DNA of 64,000 bases from Bacteroidales bacterium (GCA_017557535.1 JAFYYM010000007.1:1-64000); one strand, 5' to 3'; positions 23,478-33,460 are shown, counted from the stretch's first letter. Notes: generated by a model from the letters alone, not told the origin. Made by a program: numbers and translations.

Positions 23478-26400
23478 TTAAACAAGACCGGCGCCATGGC
23501 AGTTCTTGTATTTCTTTCCTGAGCCACAAGGGCATGGATCATTCCTTCCGACCTTCTTCTCGACATGGACAGGTGTGTTTGCCTTCTGCTCACCGTTGGT
23601 CACAAGATCATTGCGGCGGGTGGTCTGCATCTGGCTCATATCAGTCCTGCGTCTCGGAGCCTGGGCTGGGCGCGCCTCATTCTCATCCCTTAAAGGAACA
23701 AAAGCCCTGAGCAGGAATGAAAGGACATCCTTGTTAAGATCCTCGAGCATCGAGGCGAAGAGATTGTAGCTCTCAAGCTTGTAGACCACGAGAGGATCCT
23801 TCTGCTCATAAGCCGCATTCTGGACGCTGGTGCGGAGATCGTCCATCTCGCGCAGATGCTGCTTCCAATGCTCGTCAATCTGGTACAGTATGATTGTACG
23901 GCTTAGAGCCTTAGCGATCTCCTTACCCTGAGTATTGTACGCTTTCTCGAGATTGACACTGAGAGTCAACATCTTCCTTCCGTCAGAGATCGGTATGGCG
24001 ATGTTCTGGTACATGCTCCCCTGCTTCTCGAATATCTGCTTGATGAAAGGATAAACCTTCTCAGCCAAAGTATTCATCCTACGGTCATAAACCTCCTGCA
24101 TGTGCTTGCAGAGGGAGTCCGCGATGTCTTCGGGCTTGGCGCTTGAATAGAAGGCCTCATCAAACCCCAGGTCAATGGACATCTGGCCCATCACATATTC
24201 CTCGAAAGCCTGGTATGACATTCCCTCGGCTCTATCAGCTATCAGGTTAGACGAGTCGATCATCATGTTCTGGACGTCTATCTCAATCCTCTCACCAGAA
24301 AGGGCGTTACGCCTGCGGGCATATACTGCCTCCCTCTGGTAGTTCATGACATCGTCATATTCAAGCAGCCTCTTTCGGATGCCGAAGTTGTTCTCCTCGA
24401 CCTTCTTCTGGGCATTCTCGATTGATTTCGAGAGCATTCCGTTGACAAGAGCCTCATCATCAGCCATTCCAAGCTTATCAACCACTCCCGCGATCCTCTC
24501 CGAGCCGAACAGGCGCATGAGCTTATCCTCCAGGGAGATATAGAACTCTGACGATCCGGGGTCACCCTGACGACCGGCACGACCACGCAGCTGACGGTCG
24601 ACACGACGGCTGTCGTGGCGCTCAGTACCAATGATCGCGAGACCTCCCGCGGTCTTGACCTCAGGAGCTAGCTTGATATCAGTACCACGACCCGCCATGT
24701 TGGTGGCGATGGTAACATTGCCCTTCTGGCCAGCCTGGGCGACAATCTCCGCCTCCCTGGCATGCTCTTTAGCGTTCAGGACGTTATGCTTGATGCCACG
24801 GATACGGAGCATACGGCTCAGGAGCTCTGATGTCTCCACGTCTGTTGTACCCACAAGGACAGGCCTCCCCTTCTCTGTGAGTTCCTGGATCTTATTGATA
24901 ACAGCCTGATATTTGGCTTTCTTCGTCTTATAGATGAGGTCATCCTGGTCATCCCTGATCACCGGACGGTTTGTAGGGATCACGACAACATCCAACTTAT
25001 AGATGGACCAGAACTCACCAGCCTCAGTCTCAGCTGTACCCGTCATACCAGCCAACTTGTGATACATCCTGAAGTAGTTCTGCAGGGTGATGGTGGCGAA
25101 GGTCTGGGTGGCAGCCTCGACCTTGACGTTCTCCTTGGCCTCAACAGCCTGATGGAGACCATCGCTCCAGCGACGTCCCTCCATGATACGTCCAGTCTGC
25201 TCGTCAACAATCTTAACCTTGTTGTCAATGACGACATAGTCAACATCCTTCTGGAACATGGCGTAAGCCTTCAGGAGCTGGATCATGGCGTGGACCCTCT
25301 CGCTCTTCAAGGAATATTCCTCCATAAGCTTGTCCTGTGCCTCCTGCTTCTGCTCGGGAGTCAGACTCTCATCCTTCTTGATGTCGGCGATCTTGCTGCC
25401 CATGTCAGGCAGGATGAAGAAATCGGGATCGGAAACCGAGTTGGCCAACGCGTCATGACCCTTATCGGTCATGTCCACCGAATGCTGCTGCTCACTGATC
25501 ACGAAGTACAATTCGTCGGTCACGATGTGCATCTGGCTCTCATTATCCTGAAGGTAGAAGTTCTCGGCCTTCTGCATGAGGGCTTTCATTCCCTGCTCAC
25601 TAAGGAACTTAATGAGTGGCTGATACTTAGGCAATCCCTTATAAGCCCTGAAGAGGAGCATTCCTCCTTCATCCATCTTCCCGGCGGCGATAGCCTTCTT
25701 GGCTTCGTTGAGCACCTGGTTCACCAAAGTGCGCTGCTTCTGGTACAGACTCTCGACATAAGGCCTGTATTCGATGTACTGTTCGTCATCCTCGGCCTTG
25801 GCCACAGGACCGGATATGATCAAAGGAGTACGGGCATCATCGATCAAAACGGAGTCGACCTCATCGACAATGGCGTAGTGGTGCTTACGCTGGACAAGGT
25901 CGTTCATGTTGACGGCCATATTGTCCCTAAGGTAATCGAAACCGAACTCGTTGTTGGTACCGAAAGTGATATCGCAGTTATATGCCCTCTTGCGGGCGTC
26001 GCTGTTGGGCTCGTGCTTGTCGATACAATCAACCGAGAGACCATGGAACATGTAAAGAGGTCCCATCCACTCGGAATCTCGTTTGGAGAGGTAGTCATTG
26101 ACAGTGACCACGTGAACTCCCTTACCCGCCAAAGCGTTGAGGAACACAGGGAGAGTCGCGACTAGGGTCTTACCCTCTCCAGTGGCCATCTCAGCGATGC
26201 TGCCCATCTGCTCCTTATTGGACTTAACCCTTCCGTTCAGGACGATACCACCGATCAGCTGGACATCGTAGTGAACCATATCCCAGGTCACTTCATTACC
26301 ACCAGCCATCCAATGGTTGCGGTAAACCGCCTTGTCGCCCTCGATGGTGACAAAGTCATGGTCGATGCTAAGATCCCTGTCAAACTGGGTGGCGTTCACC

Positions 26401-26786
26401 TCGATAGTCTCATTCTCCTTGAACCTGCGGGCGGTGGACTTCATGATGGCGAAAGCCTCTGGAAGGATTTCCTCAAGAGCCTTCTCTATCTCCTCATCCT
26501 CTTCTTTGACAAGTTTGTCAGACTCCGTCGCCAACGCCTCTTTCTCCGAGACGGGGATATCTTCTTCCAATTTAACCTTGATCTCATCTATCCTTTTCTC
26601 AAAGGGCGCCTCGCACTCACGAAGCTTCGCCCTCAAAGCCTCGGAACGGGCCCTGAGCTCATCGTCAGAAAGGGCGTCAATTGATGGATAAGCGGCGAGA
26701 ACCTTGTCCAATACAGGTCTCACCAATTTCATATCACGATCGGATTTGGAACCGAATAATTTCCTTAATATGCCTGATACAGCCAT
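23478..26786 (-). CDS. secA: Preprotein translocase ATPase SecA
   Basis: Motor ATPase of the Sec pathway that pushes unfolded preproteins through SecYEG. The 1102-residue length is typical of Bacteroidota, longer than the 901 of E. coli because of insertions in the N-terminal and preprotein regions. Visible motifs are the Walker [17 protein letters not shown], the [19 protein letters not shown] block, [12 protein letters not shown], and [12 protein letters not shown] of the second RecA-like fold. The C-terminus carries the zinc-binding SEC-C motif [17 protein letters not shown]. The ATG at 26786 is chosen because the promoter TATATTTG lies at 26815-26822; a longer frame reaches into it. Confidence 0.97.
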   Translation of the reverse strand: MAVSGILRKLFGSKSDRDMKLVRPVLDKVLAAYPSIDALSDDELRARSEALRAKLRECEAPFEKRIDEIKVKLEEDIPVSEKEALATESDKLVKEEDEEIEKALEEILPEAFAIMKSTARRFKENETIEVNATQFDRDLSIDHDFVTIEGDKAVYRNHWMAGGNEVTWDMVHYDVQLIGGIVLNGRVKSNKEQMGSIAEMATGEGKTLVATLPVFLNALAGKGVHVVTVNDYLSKRDSEWMGPLYMFHGLSVDCIDKHEPNSDARKRAYNCDITFGTNNEFGFDYLRDNMAVNMNDLVQRKHHYAIVDEVDSVLIDDARTPLIISGPVAKAEDDEQYIEYRPYVESLYQKQRTLVNQVLNEAKKAIAAGKMDEGGMLLFRAYKGLPKYQPLIKFLSEQGMKALMQKAENFYLQDNESQMHIVTDELYFVISEQQHSVDMTDKGHDALANSVSDPDFFILPDMGSKIADIKKDESLTPEQKQEAQDKLMEEYSLKSERVHAMIQLLKAYAMFQKDVDYVVIDNKVKIVDEQTGRIMEGRRWSDGLHQAVEAKENVKVEAATQTFATITLQNYFRMYHKLAGMTGTAETEAGEFWSIYKLDVVVIPTNRPVIRDDQDDLIYKTKKAKYQAVINKIQELTEKGRPVLVGTTDVETSELLSRMLRIRGIKHNVLNAKEHAREAEIVAQAGQKGNVTIATNMAGRGTDIKLAPEVKTAGGLAIIGTERHDSRRVDRQLRGRAGRQGDPGSSEFYISLEDKLMRLFGSERIAGVVDKLGMADDEALVNGMLSKSIENAQKKVEENNFGIRKRLLEYDDVMNYQREAVYARRRNALSGERIEIDVQNMMIDSSNLIADRAEGMSYQAFEEYVMGQMSIDLGFDEAFYSSAKPEDIADSLCKHMQEVYDRRMNTLAEKVYPFIKQIFEKQGSMYQNIAIPISDGRKMLTLSVNLEKAYNTQGKEIAKALSRTIILYQIDEHWKQHLREMDDLRTSVQNAAYEQKDPLVVYKLESYNLFASMLEDLNKDVLSFLLRAFVPLRDENEARPAQAPRRRTDMSQMQTTRRNDLVTNGEQKANTPVHVEKKVGRNDPCPCGSGKKYKNCHGAGLV

Positions 26787-26814
26787 AAATAAAAGCTTGT
26801 CTATGATTAACCTA

Positions 26815-26845
26815 CAAATATAGCGATAATCAGAGACAATAACAA
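26815..26845 (-). promoter_or_regulatory. secA promoter
   Basis: On the minus strand TTG (26843-26845), 20 bases, then TATATTTG (26815-26822), a full match to the Bacteroidota -7 element. A family A repeat copy begins five bases upstream. Confidence 0.65.
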
Positions 26846-26849
26846 TACC

Positions 26850-26877
26850 AGATTCTTCATGCACTGTTCAGAATGAC
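26850..26877 (-). repeat. Dispersed repeat family A, copy 4
   Basis: Minus-strand copy reading GTCATTCTGAAC then GAAGAATCT, with two extra bases in the centre. It lies between the secA promoter and the end of the frameshifted ATP-grasp gene. Confidence 0.6.
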
Positions 26878-26883
26878 AATTTG

Positions 26884-27784
26884 TCATCCCTTAGTTTTTC
26901 CTTCAATCGGAAGAACGCATTGCCGTCCAAGCTCAACAAGATAATCGTCAGTGAAGTAGGACATCATTCCGCCGCCACTAGAGAAAGTCAACTCTCCAAA
27001 ACAAATCTTCCCCCCAACCACGTACAAGTCCACCCTCACCTGCGGGAAGCCCTCGGAAAGGATTGAAGCCACTTCCAACAGGCGGTCAAAGCAATCGGGT
27101 CTTGGCATCTGTCCGCCTCCATATAAACGCCGGTCAGTGAGGACAAGGAATTCAGGATGGGATTTCCAATCCAAATCATAAAGATCAAGACGAATGGTGT
27201 TTTCATTCATGTCCTGGCAGGTTACAATAGAGAAGGGTTTCCCATCAAAACAGCGAATCTTGTAATCAATAACCTCAGAGTCACCATCTCCAAGAAAAGA
27301 CTCAGCGAACACCTTGGGGCTAATCGTATTATAGAACATCTCGCCATGGATATACCCAATCTTACGTTTAAGGCATCGGGAAAAATGTGCGCGAAGTGAA
27401 TCCGGATCAAATCCTTTTTTCTTGTCGACTATTCTGACAGACCCGCTATCATGGTTGCACTTTAACACGAATTTATCAGGAAGGTAATCAAAATCAATAT
27501 CTTCCGCCCTATCCCAGACCCCCCAGCAGAGGAATCAGCAAATCGCCCAGCCCCTTAGATAAGACATACTCCCGGACGCGAATTTTATCAGCACATTCAG
27601 TCCACTTAGATGTGTCCGAACGTGACATTAGCCAGAATACCTTCTCATTTATGTCGCGAGGATTGTTCCAATCAATCTTACGCCCCTTCCACTTCTTATA
27701 CATGCTGTCAACCATCGGTTCATAGAAATGATTCAGCATGAAACGCATATATAAGCCGTAATATATATTGCTTCTCAAACTCAT
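26884..27784 (-). pseudogene. TupA-like ATP-grasp amidoligase gene, frameshifted at a G tract
   Basis: Member of the ATP-grasp amidoligase family (TupA-like), broken by one extra base. The N-terminal part from ATG 27784 (MSLRSNIYYGLYMRFML) runs to LLIPLLG, then hits a stop; the remainder from KCNHDSGSVRIVDK to FGELTFSSGG continues in another frame to 26884. The total of 901 bases is one more than a multiple of three. On the minus strand the tract at 27519-27524 has six G; removing one restores PLLGVWD exactly as in the intact paralogue at 36565-37458. It may be a true pseudogene, a phase-variable gene or a sequencing error. A -7 element (27789-27796) lies five bases upstream of the ATG. Confidence 0.85.
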
Positions 27785-27788
27785 ATTA

Positions 27789-27796
27789 CAAATATA
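27789..27796 (-). promoter_or_regulatory. -7 element of the frameshifted ATP-grasp gene
   Basis: TATATTTG on the minus strand, a full match to TAnnTTTG, only four bases before the ATG at 27782-27784. The transcript would be leaderless or nearly so. No -33 element is clear. Confidence 0.5.
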
Positions 27797-27880
27797 AATA
27801 AAAAGCCGGATTAGCCGGACTTGCGTTATCAGCGGAAAATGCCTATATTGGAGGTTTGGAACTTCAAATGATGAAGTAAT

Positions 27881-28639
27881 ATGATAAACGTCGGAATTAT
27901 AGGATGCGGCTTCGTGGGTGGAGCCTTGAAAGATTGGTTGGAGCATAACAACCCCGAGTGCAAATTGTTTATCAGTGACCCGCCAAAAGGGTATAATGAT
28001 GATTTAAGTGGTATAGACATCGCTTTCCTGCAGATACATGTGCCTACAGAGGACGACGGCTCCCAGGATTTGACGCTCATGAAAGAACTGATAACTAATC
28101 TGCCTGATGTGCCGGTGTTTGTCCGTACCACTATCCTCCCCGGAACAAGTGAATCGCTTTCCCGTGAGACCGGTCATCAAGTATGCTATATGCCCGAGTT
28201 TCTTTCCGAGCGCACATATATCGAGGACTTCAGGAAGCAGCCTATGGTATTCACAGGTGCACATGAACTGCTCACCAAAATATTTGTGGGCAAGAAGTTC
28301 ACCGTTATGAGCCCGTTAGAGGCTGAATTGACCAAGTATATGCATAATGTGTTCGGAGCCTATAAGGTCACATATTTCAACGCCTGCCGCGAGTATTGCG
28401 AACAGATGGGGGCCGATTGGCGCAAGATACACACTGGCATCCTACTATCCGGGTATATAAACGACACTCACACCTATGTGCCTGGCCCCGATGGCAAGTT
28501 TGGATATGGCGGCAAATGCTTTCCTAAGGATGTCAACGCTTTCGCCAAAATGACAAAAGGCACTCCTCTAGGAACACTATTGGAGCACCTTCATGAATTA
28601 AACGTCCATTTCCGCGGGACCGAAGATAACATCAGATAA
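27881..28639 (+). CDS. Short UDP-glucose/GDP-mannose dehydrogenase family protein
   Basis: NAD-dependent sugar-nucleotide dehydrogenase of 252 residues, against about 440 for ordinary UDP-glucose dehydrogenases. The N-terminal Rossmann loop GIIGCGFVGGAL (residues 5-16) and the central helix with K152 and N156 (ELTKYMHNVFGAYK) are present, and the catalytic Cys is C213 in GYGGKCFPKD. The protein ends 39 residues later, so the whole C-terminal UDP-binding domain is missing, and the linker after the Rossmann loop is also shortened. A uronic acid-forming role fits the neighbouring genes but the substrate is unclear. It is the first gene of a four-base-overlap operon running to 31874. Confidence 0.8.
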   Translation: MINVGIIGCGFVGGALKDWLEHNNPECKLFISDPPKGYNDDLSGIDIAFLQIHVPTEDDGSQDLTLMKELITNLPDVPVFVRTTILPGTSESLSRETGHQVCYMPEFLSERTYIEDFRKQPMVFTGAHELLTKIFVGKKFTVMSPLEAELTKYMHNVFGAYKVTYFNACREYCEQMGADWRKIHTGILLSGYINDTHTYVPGPDGKFGYGGKCFPKDVNAFAKMTKGTPLGTLLEHLHELNVHFRGTEDNIR

Positions 28640-29592
28640 TGAAGGTTTTCAGCATTATCGTCACCTATAACGGATCCAGATGGATCAGACGCACTCTTGA
28701 CAGCCTTTCGGAAAGAGAGCAGGGCCTTCCTATAAAGGCCGTGGTTGTGGATAACGGATCCACGGATGACACCCTAACCATCATCAAGGAAGAGTTTCCT
28801 GGAACCATTATCATTGAAAACGGCAAGAACGAGGGTTTCGGCAAGGCGAACAATATCGGCATCGAATATGCCTACAATAATGGCGCTACCCATTTCCTTT
28901 TGTTAAACCAGGACGCCTCAATGGCTCCAGGATCAGTCTCCAAGCTTGTCCAAGTCCAGACTGAAGGCGGATTACCACTTGTATCCCCTATCCATTGGAA
29001 TGGTGATGGGACTGAGCTCGATAAAAGCTTTTGCCTTTTCATTTCAGAGAGCCCTGGAATCAACAATCTGTTGAGAGATCTTTTTAGGGGGAAGGAAAGC
29101 GTAAATGACTATTACAAAGTCCGTTACATAAATGCGGCGTGCTGGCTTCTGTCTCGGGAAACTGTTGAGATGGTTGGCGGTTTCGATCCCATTTATTTCC
29201 ATTATGGGGAAGACGATGATTATTGCGAACGGCTCTCCTATCACGGAGGTGCACCTTACTTAGTCCCTGGTGCCAGTATGTTCCACGATCGCGTAGGCAA
29301 GGGCAACGTGACTATGTGGAACAAGAACAAGGTGCTGGTGTCCCTTCTCCGCATGTATGGCGTTCGCCCCAAAGACCGTATAGGAAGATTCAAGGTACAT
29401 TTCCGGCTGCTTAAAACCGCCGCCAAATTATTCCTGACCTTGAAGTTCAAGGATGGCTCCGCCATTCTCGTCTCCTATAGGGAATTCCTGAAAAGAGTCC
29501 CCCTGCTTAAGTCCCATGCGGAGGCAAACAAGAGGCCTGGACCGAATTGGCTATCTTTGGACAGGGTAGGAGGCCCACATAAGGTTAAATGA
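28639..29592 (+). CDS. Glycosyltransferase family 2 (rhamnosyltransferase-like)
   Basis: GT-A glycosyltransferase of 317 residues. It shows SIIVTYNGSRWIRRTLDSL, VVDNGSTDDTLTII, the LLLNQDASMAPGS donor and metal region, and GGFDPIYFHYGEDDDYCERL near residues 180-200, the ED-containing acceptor region typical of rhamnosyl- and galactofuranosyltransferases. Its ATG shares a base with the TAA of the dehydrogenase gene (TAATG), and its own stop overlaps the next start (ATGA), so the three genes are translated as a unit. It has no membrane segments and would act at the cytoplasmic face of the inner membrane. Confidence 0.9.
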   Translation: MKVFSIIVTYNGSRWIRRTLDSLSEREQGLPIKAVVVDNGSTDDTLTIIKEEFPGTIIIENGKNEGFGKANNIGIEYAYNNGATHFLLLNQDASMAPGSVSKLVQVQTEGGLPLVSPIHWNGDGTELDKSFCLFISESPGINNLLRDLFRGKESVNDYYKVRYINAACWLLSRETVEMVGGFDPIYFHYGEDDDYCERLSYHGGAPYLVPGASMFHDRVGKGNVTMWNKNKVLVSLLRMYGVRPKDRIGRFKVHFRLLKTAAKLFLTLKFKDGSAILVSYREFLKRVPLLKSHAEANKRPGPNWLSLDRVGGPHKVK

Positions 29593-31874
29593 AGGGTGGT
29601 CTCCTGAAATGTCTGGCTCGTTTCAGCGAATTTATGGCCGCCGACTTTGTCCCTTGCGACAAACCGAACAAACGGTCCGAGAAGCGTGGCTTTTTCAAGT
29701 CTTTGACAAATAAGCCAAGTGATGTGGACGGAGTCCGGACGAACGCTGACATGTCCATGTTGTGCGCCTTCCTCGTCAAATGCGCCAAGCCGCTCGGAGC
29801 CAGACTCCCGGAGGGGATCAGCTATGACATGCTGGAAGAAATGGCTCGTCAAAGCCTCGTTCACGCATATTCCACCCATAAGGCGGTCAGACTCAGGCGT
29901 TGCGCCGACGGAAAGTATTGGGGACGGGCCAGAGCGAAGGATAAGGTCTGGGAAAGCCAGCTTTGGGCTTTCTCCGTGGCCTGGTCGGCTTTCTTCCAAT
30001 GGGACAGCTTAACCCAGGATCAGAAAGACAGCGTGTACAAACTGCTTAAGGCAGAGTGTGACAGCGCTTTGCATATTGAAGTCCAGACGAGCTATCAGAA
30101 ATACACGAAGGCGGAGGAAAACGGATGGTATGTGTGCCTGCTTGCTGCCACACTAGGTCTTTTCCCGGATGATCCCCTCGCTCCGCGATGGTTTGAGAAG
30201 ATGCGGGCATTCGCCGTGAACAGCTACTCTCATCAATCGGATAAAACAGATTTGACACCGATTGATTCCTGGTATGACTCGGCCTCAGTGTCCGATTTAT
30301 ACAAAGGATCCAACCTCTTCGAAGACTACACCTTGCTAAAACACGGTTTTTTCCACACTTCATACCAAAATGTAGTCATACAGGAACTCGGCGAGGCTGC
30401 CATAGCCTTGAAATTGTTCCAGAATTGCCTGAGAAAGGAAGAAAAGTGGAAATCCGGCGCCCTACTTCATAATATCCAGCCAGTGATGGAGGAAGTACTT
30501 GAATATCTGGCGCTTCCCGACGGAGAACTTGCCATGCCAAATGGCAATGACTGGAGCCTGTTCCTGTTCGACCAGATTACATCATACTCCACGATGGCCA
30601 CTCTCATGAAGAATCCTGTCGCGGCGATGCTTGAGATACAGGCGTTCAAGAACATTGAAGCTCGTCAGTCGACCACATCAGACGGGAGTTGGCTTTTGCG
30701 CTCGGATATTGGGGCACAAAGGATGGGAGTACAAGGTCATAGAGTCATGATGTCGTACCTGATGCACTTGACAGACAGTGATCCCCATCCGGCTCCGGCA
30801 ATATGGGAGGACTTCCGTCTCTCCCATTCGCGAGCCTTTTTATTTCCATGCCAGAATGTGGTACGGTCTTTCACCAAAACCCGTTTCGCCATATTCTCTT
30901 ACAGCGAGGGATTGAGAGACTACACTGGATATATAGTTCCAAACTCTCCGGATAAGTCGAAAATCATGGTCCCTTTCAGGGAGGGTGGCGGTGGCAATTT
31001 CACCGGTTGGTTTGATGTCAAAGGCAAGAATCCAGGAGCGATTCTCAAAGGAGAGCCATTTTTCTCACTGAAAGGTGATTCGTTCGTGACAGGAGGCGTG
31101 TTAAGTGTGGCCGATGACTCCCTGAAGCAAAGTTTCGCCCTCTATGCGACTTCTTGCGACGCTGTATTATACCTCGACCATGTCATTGCGACTGAGGATG
31201 TAAGCATCTTAGCTGAGAGAGGGCTTGTGGCCGCGATCTCGGTTGACGAATTCACTGGTCTTAAGCGAGTTCTCTCCTATGAGGGCCAGCCGGGAGTGGT
31301 AGTTGACGGAGAGTCTTTGATCACGTTCCCGGGTAATTCCTGGGCCAACATAGATGGCGGGATCGGCATCCTGGCAAGAGGCGGCGACATGATGGCTTTC
31401 GGAGAAAGGGCTGATAATCACAGTATCATGACAGCCAAATTCTTCGGGTCGTACTCGGGCGTCCCTAGAGCTTTCGCCTCAGGAGAGACAGTCTGCTCTA
31501 GGGCCGCTGTCTATTACACGGGAGTGACTCCGGAGGACACCGCCGAGTTGAACAAGAGAATGGTTATGCTTGATGGCAAGGCGCTGCCGTCAGGCTGGTC
31601 AGGATGTCTCGCCAGCGACCGGGATGGAAGCCAGATACTTTTTCTGGCCAATTTCGAAGGAGAGTCATCAACAGCTACGATCTCATTTGACATAGACACT
31701 TCTATCCTTCCTGGTGTGCCAGTGTTCCCTTTCCCCCACAAAGTGACTCGGGGAAACAAAGACGGTGTATTCCATTGCGAATACACCGTCAGTCTCGGCC
31801 GAGGAGAGTTTCTTGGGGAATCCACCCGGGTGTTCTCCCCTGGTGACGAAATTGTGTCAGATAGGATTAACTAG
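29589..31874 (+). CDS. 761-residue protein of unknown function, possible helical-toroid carbohydrate enzyme
   Basis: I do not recognise this protein with certainty. The first 400 residues are mostly helical with many aromatic residues (VWESQLWAFSVAWSAFFQW, NGNDWSLFLFDQ), and the last 350 are beta-rich (GWFDVKGKNPGAI, FANFEG-type strands), an arrangement that resembles polysaccharide lyases with an (alpha/alpha) toroid and a beta-sheet domain, such as heparinase II/III or DUF2264 proteins. It lacks a signal peptide and membrane segments, which is odd for a lyase. It is coupled to the upstream glycosyltransferase (ATGA), so a role in making or processing the glycan is likely. Its stop overlaps the convergent OmpA-barrel gene by four bases. 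Confidence 0.5.
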   Translation: MKGGLLKCLARFSEFMAADFVPCDKPNKRSEKRGFFKSLTNKPSDVDGVRTNADMSMLCAFLVKCAKPLGARLPEGISYDMLEEMARQSLVHAYSTHKAVRLRRCADGKYWGRARAKDKVWESQLWAFSVAWSAFFQWDSLTQDQKDSVYKLLKAECDSALHIEVQTSYQKYTKAEENGWYVCLLAATLGLFPDDPLAPRWFEKMRAFAVNSYSHQSDKTDLTPIDSWYDSASVSDLYKGSNLFEDYTLLKHGFFHTSYQNVVIQELGEAAIALKLFQNCLRKEEKWKSGALLHNIQPVMEEVLEYLALPDGELAMPNGNDWSLFLFDQITSYSTMATLMKNPVAAMLEIQAFKNIEARQSTTSDGSWLLRSDIGAQRMGVQGHRVMMSYLMHLTDSDPHPAPAIWEDFRLSHSRAFLFPCQNVVRSFTKTRFAIFSYSEGLRDYTGYIVPNSPDKSKIMVPFREGGGGNFTGWFDVKGKNPGAILKGEPFFSLKGDSFVTGGVLSVADDSLKQSFALYATSCDAVLYLDHVIATEDVSILAERGLVAAISVDEFTGLKRVLSYEGQPGVVVDGESLITFPGNSWANIDGGIGILARGGDMMAFGERADNHSIMTAKFFGSYSGVPRAFASGETVCSRAAVYYTGVTPEDTAELNKRMVMLDGKALPSGWSGCLASDRDGSQILFLANFEGESSTATISFDIDTSILPGVPVFPFPHKVTRGNKDGVFHCEYTVSLGRGEFLGESTRVFSPGDEIVSDRIN

Positions 31875-32506
31875 AACAGGAAGCCGACGCCAAGCTTGAG
31901 CTGGCTACGGTGAATCTTAAGGAGACCACCTGTGAGGTTACCGCCATTGCGGTTAATCAGGCCATAATCATACCTGACAGAGAACCTGACGGCGTCCATG
32001 ACGTCGAAACCCACACCTCCGCCGATGAGCACATCAAAACGGCCATACTTGGTGTAGTCGCTGAGCTTTCCACTGTAGATGTCGTATTCCATACTAGTCG
32101 CCTTCTCCTTGATCCTGGAAGTCAAGCCAAGGTCAAGAGTAGGGCCGGCGAACACCAGGAACCTCATGTCCTCACTCATGTCAATTTTGAAATTGAAGTC
32201 AAGAGGCACGGCGAGGTAAGTCTCAGTGAAGGAAACGTTGTCATATCCATAGATGTCGACATTACCTTTGGTGAAATAACCGAACTGCACTCCAGGAGCG
32301 AAATCGAGAGTCTGCTCAATGACCGGAATGGCATAGGAAACCCCGAGAGTCCCACCGAAAAGGTCGGCGTTTGCCTTGTAACCCAAAGCGTTGAAATTAG
32401 TGTTGCTCATGCCGAAGCCAGCCTCGACGACGACATTCTGGGCGAACATGGAAGTTCCTGCCAGCATCATTGAAGCGGCGAGGAGAGTTGTGAGAATTCT
32501 TTTCAT
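31871..32506 (-). CDS. Outer-membrane beta-barrel protein (porin-like family)
   Basis: Exported barrel protein of 211 residues. A signal peptide of about 22 residues (cleavage near SMFAQ) precedes eight or so alternating strands such as VVVEAGFGMSN, LGVSYAIPVIEQT, RFDVLIGGGVGFDV and VRFSVRYDYGLIN, and the protein ends in a C-terminal GVGFLF strand with a final aromatic residue, as outer-membrane barrels do. It belongs broadly to the PorT/OMP_b-brl type barrels of Bacteroidota. Function is unknown. It is convergent with the 761-residue gene and stands at the edge of the polysaccharide locus. Confidence 0.85.
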   Translation of the reverse strand: MKRILTTLLAASMMLAGTSMFAQNVVVEAGFGMSNTNFNALGYKANADLFGGTLGVSYAIPVIEQTLDFAPGVQFGYFTKGNVDIYGYDNVSFTETYLAVPLDFNFKIDMSEDMRFLVFAGPTLDLGLTSRIKEKATSMEYDIYSGKLSDYTKYGRFDVLIGGGVGFDVMDAVRFSVRYDYGLINRNGGNLTGGLLKIHRSQLKLGVGFLF

Positions 32507-32544
32507 ATCAATTATTTAAAAAAGTTCCGTGTGACAATATATAT

Positions 32545-33438
32545 TCAAGAATCGAGCCTTTGCAAAGCGGCCCATGCGACATCGTTTTTCCCAAGGTCCA
32601 CATTCGAGGATGAGAGACTGACGGTCTGTGATGATGGAAGCTCTGCCGGCACAGCGAAGAAATCTCCGGTCGCCACACCAATGCCGACCAGATTCTCACA
32701 TCTCTTAAGCCAGAGATCATCAGCCTTCAAGCAAGTCTTCAAGATAGAATCCGTATCGAAAAGACACTCAGACTTATAGAAAGAATACGGGTACAGTACC
32801 CCGCCGGCACCAAGGGCCAGCAGATCCTTGTCGGGAGCATGTGCCGCCATCTCAAAAGCCCAATCAGAGTAATGCGGCCCGTTTATCCTCCTGGTGATAT
32901 CCGCACAGACGGCATCCGGAAATTCGGAATGAAGCCTGGCGAGGCGGGAGACCATCCAAGTCGGGTAAAACAGGTCATCATCAACTGTGATGACATTTCG
33001 TTTCCGCCCGGAAGCCTCCTCCTTGAATGACAGCTGGTATTTAAGATGAGGTTTGAGATCCTGTCCAGCCCACAAAACCTGAAGCCCTCTTTCAAGATAA
33101 GGTTCCAGCGATTCTGGAAGCTTTCCATCCGGGAAATCACCTTTGTATAAGCACAGATAGATCGCTGACGGCCTTGTCTCCTGGCGCATCAGCATGTCGA
33201 TGACCATCCATAAATACCGCATCCTTTTAGGGAAGGAGGTCATGGAAAGCACATAATCCCCTTCTACTGGAAGAGGATCCGGCAATGCCGGACGGAATAA
33301 CTTGTATCTCAAGAATATACGGAATCCAGATAATCGGGCCATAATCCCGGCGAAGAGTCTCGTCACAAAAGACCCTTTTCTCAACCTTGTGATTTCCTTG
33401 AAGGCCTGATGCCGGCCGGGTATCCTCTCTATCCGCAT
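32545..33438 (-). CDS. Glycosyltransferase, GT-A type
   Basis: Predicted cytoplasmic glycosyltransferase of 297 residues. A DxD-type metal motif lies in VITVDDDLFYPTWM near residue 155, preceded by YVLSMTSFPKRM, the usual first strand. The order MTSFPKR, then IYLCLY, then VDDD recalls exostosin-like or related GT-A enzymes in capsule clusters. It has no obvious membrane helices. It lies 22 bases after a GT2 gene on the same strand within a run of glycan genes. Confidence 0.7.
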   Translation of the reverse strand: MRIERIPGRHQAFKEITRLRKGSFVTRLFAGIMARLSGFRIFLRYKLFRPALPDPLPVEGDYVLSMTSFPKRMRYLWMVIDMLMRQETRPSAIYLCLYKGDFPDGKLPESLEPYLERGLQVLWAGQDLKPHLKYQLSFKEEASGRKRNVITVDDDLFYPTWMVSRLARLHSEFPDAVCADITRRINGPHYSDWAFEMAAHAPDKDLLALGAGGVLYPYSFYKSECLFDTDSILKTCLKADDLWLKRCENLVGIGVATGDFFAVPAELPSSQTVSLSSSNVDLGKNDVAWAALQRLDS

Positions 33439-33460
33439 AGCTTTAAAACTTATAATACCC

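Noticed and set aside
25059-26165. 368-residue open frame on the plus strand
   Set aside because: It is an antisense shadow of secA, with hydrophobic low-information content and no family resemblance; high GC third positions create it.
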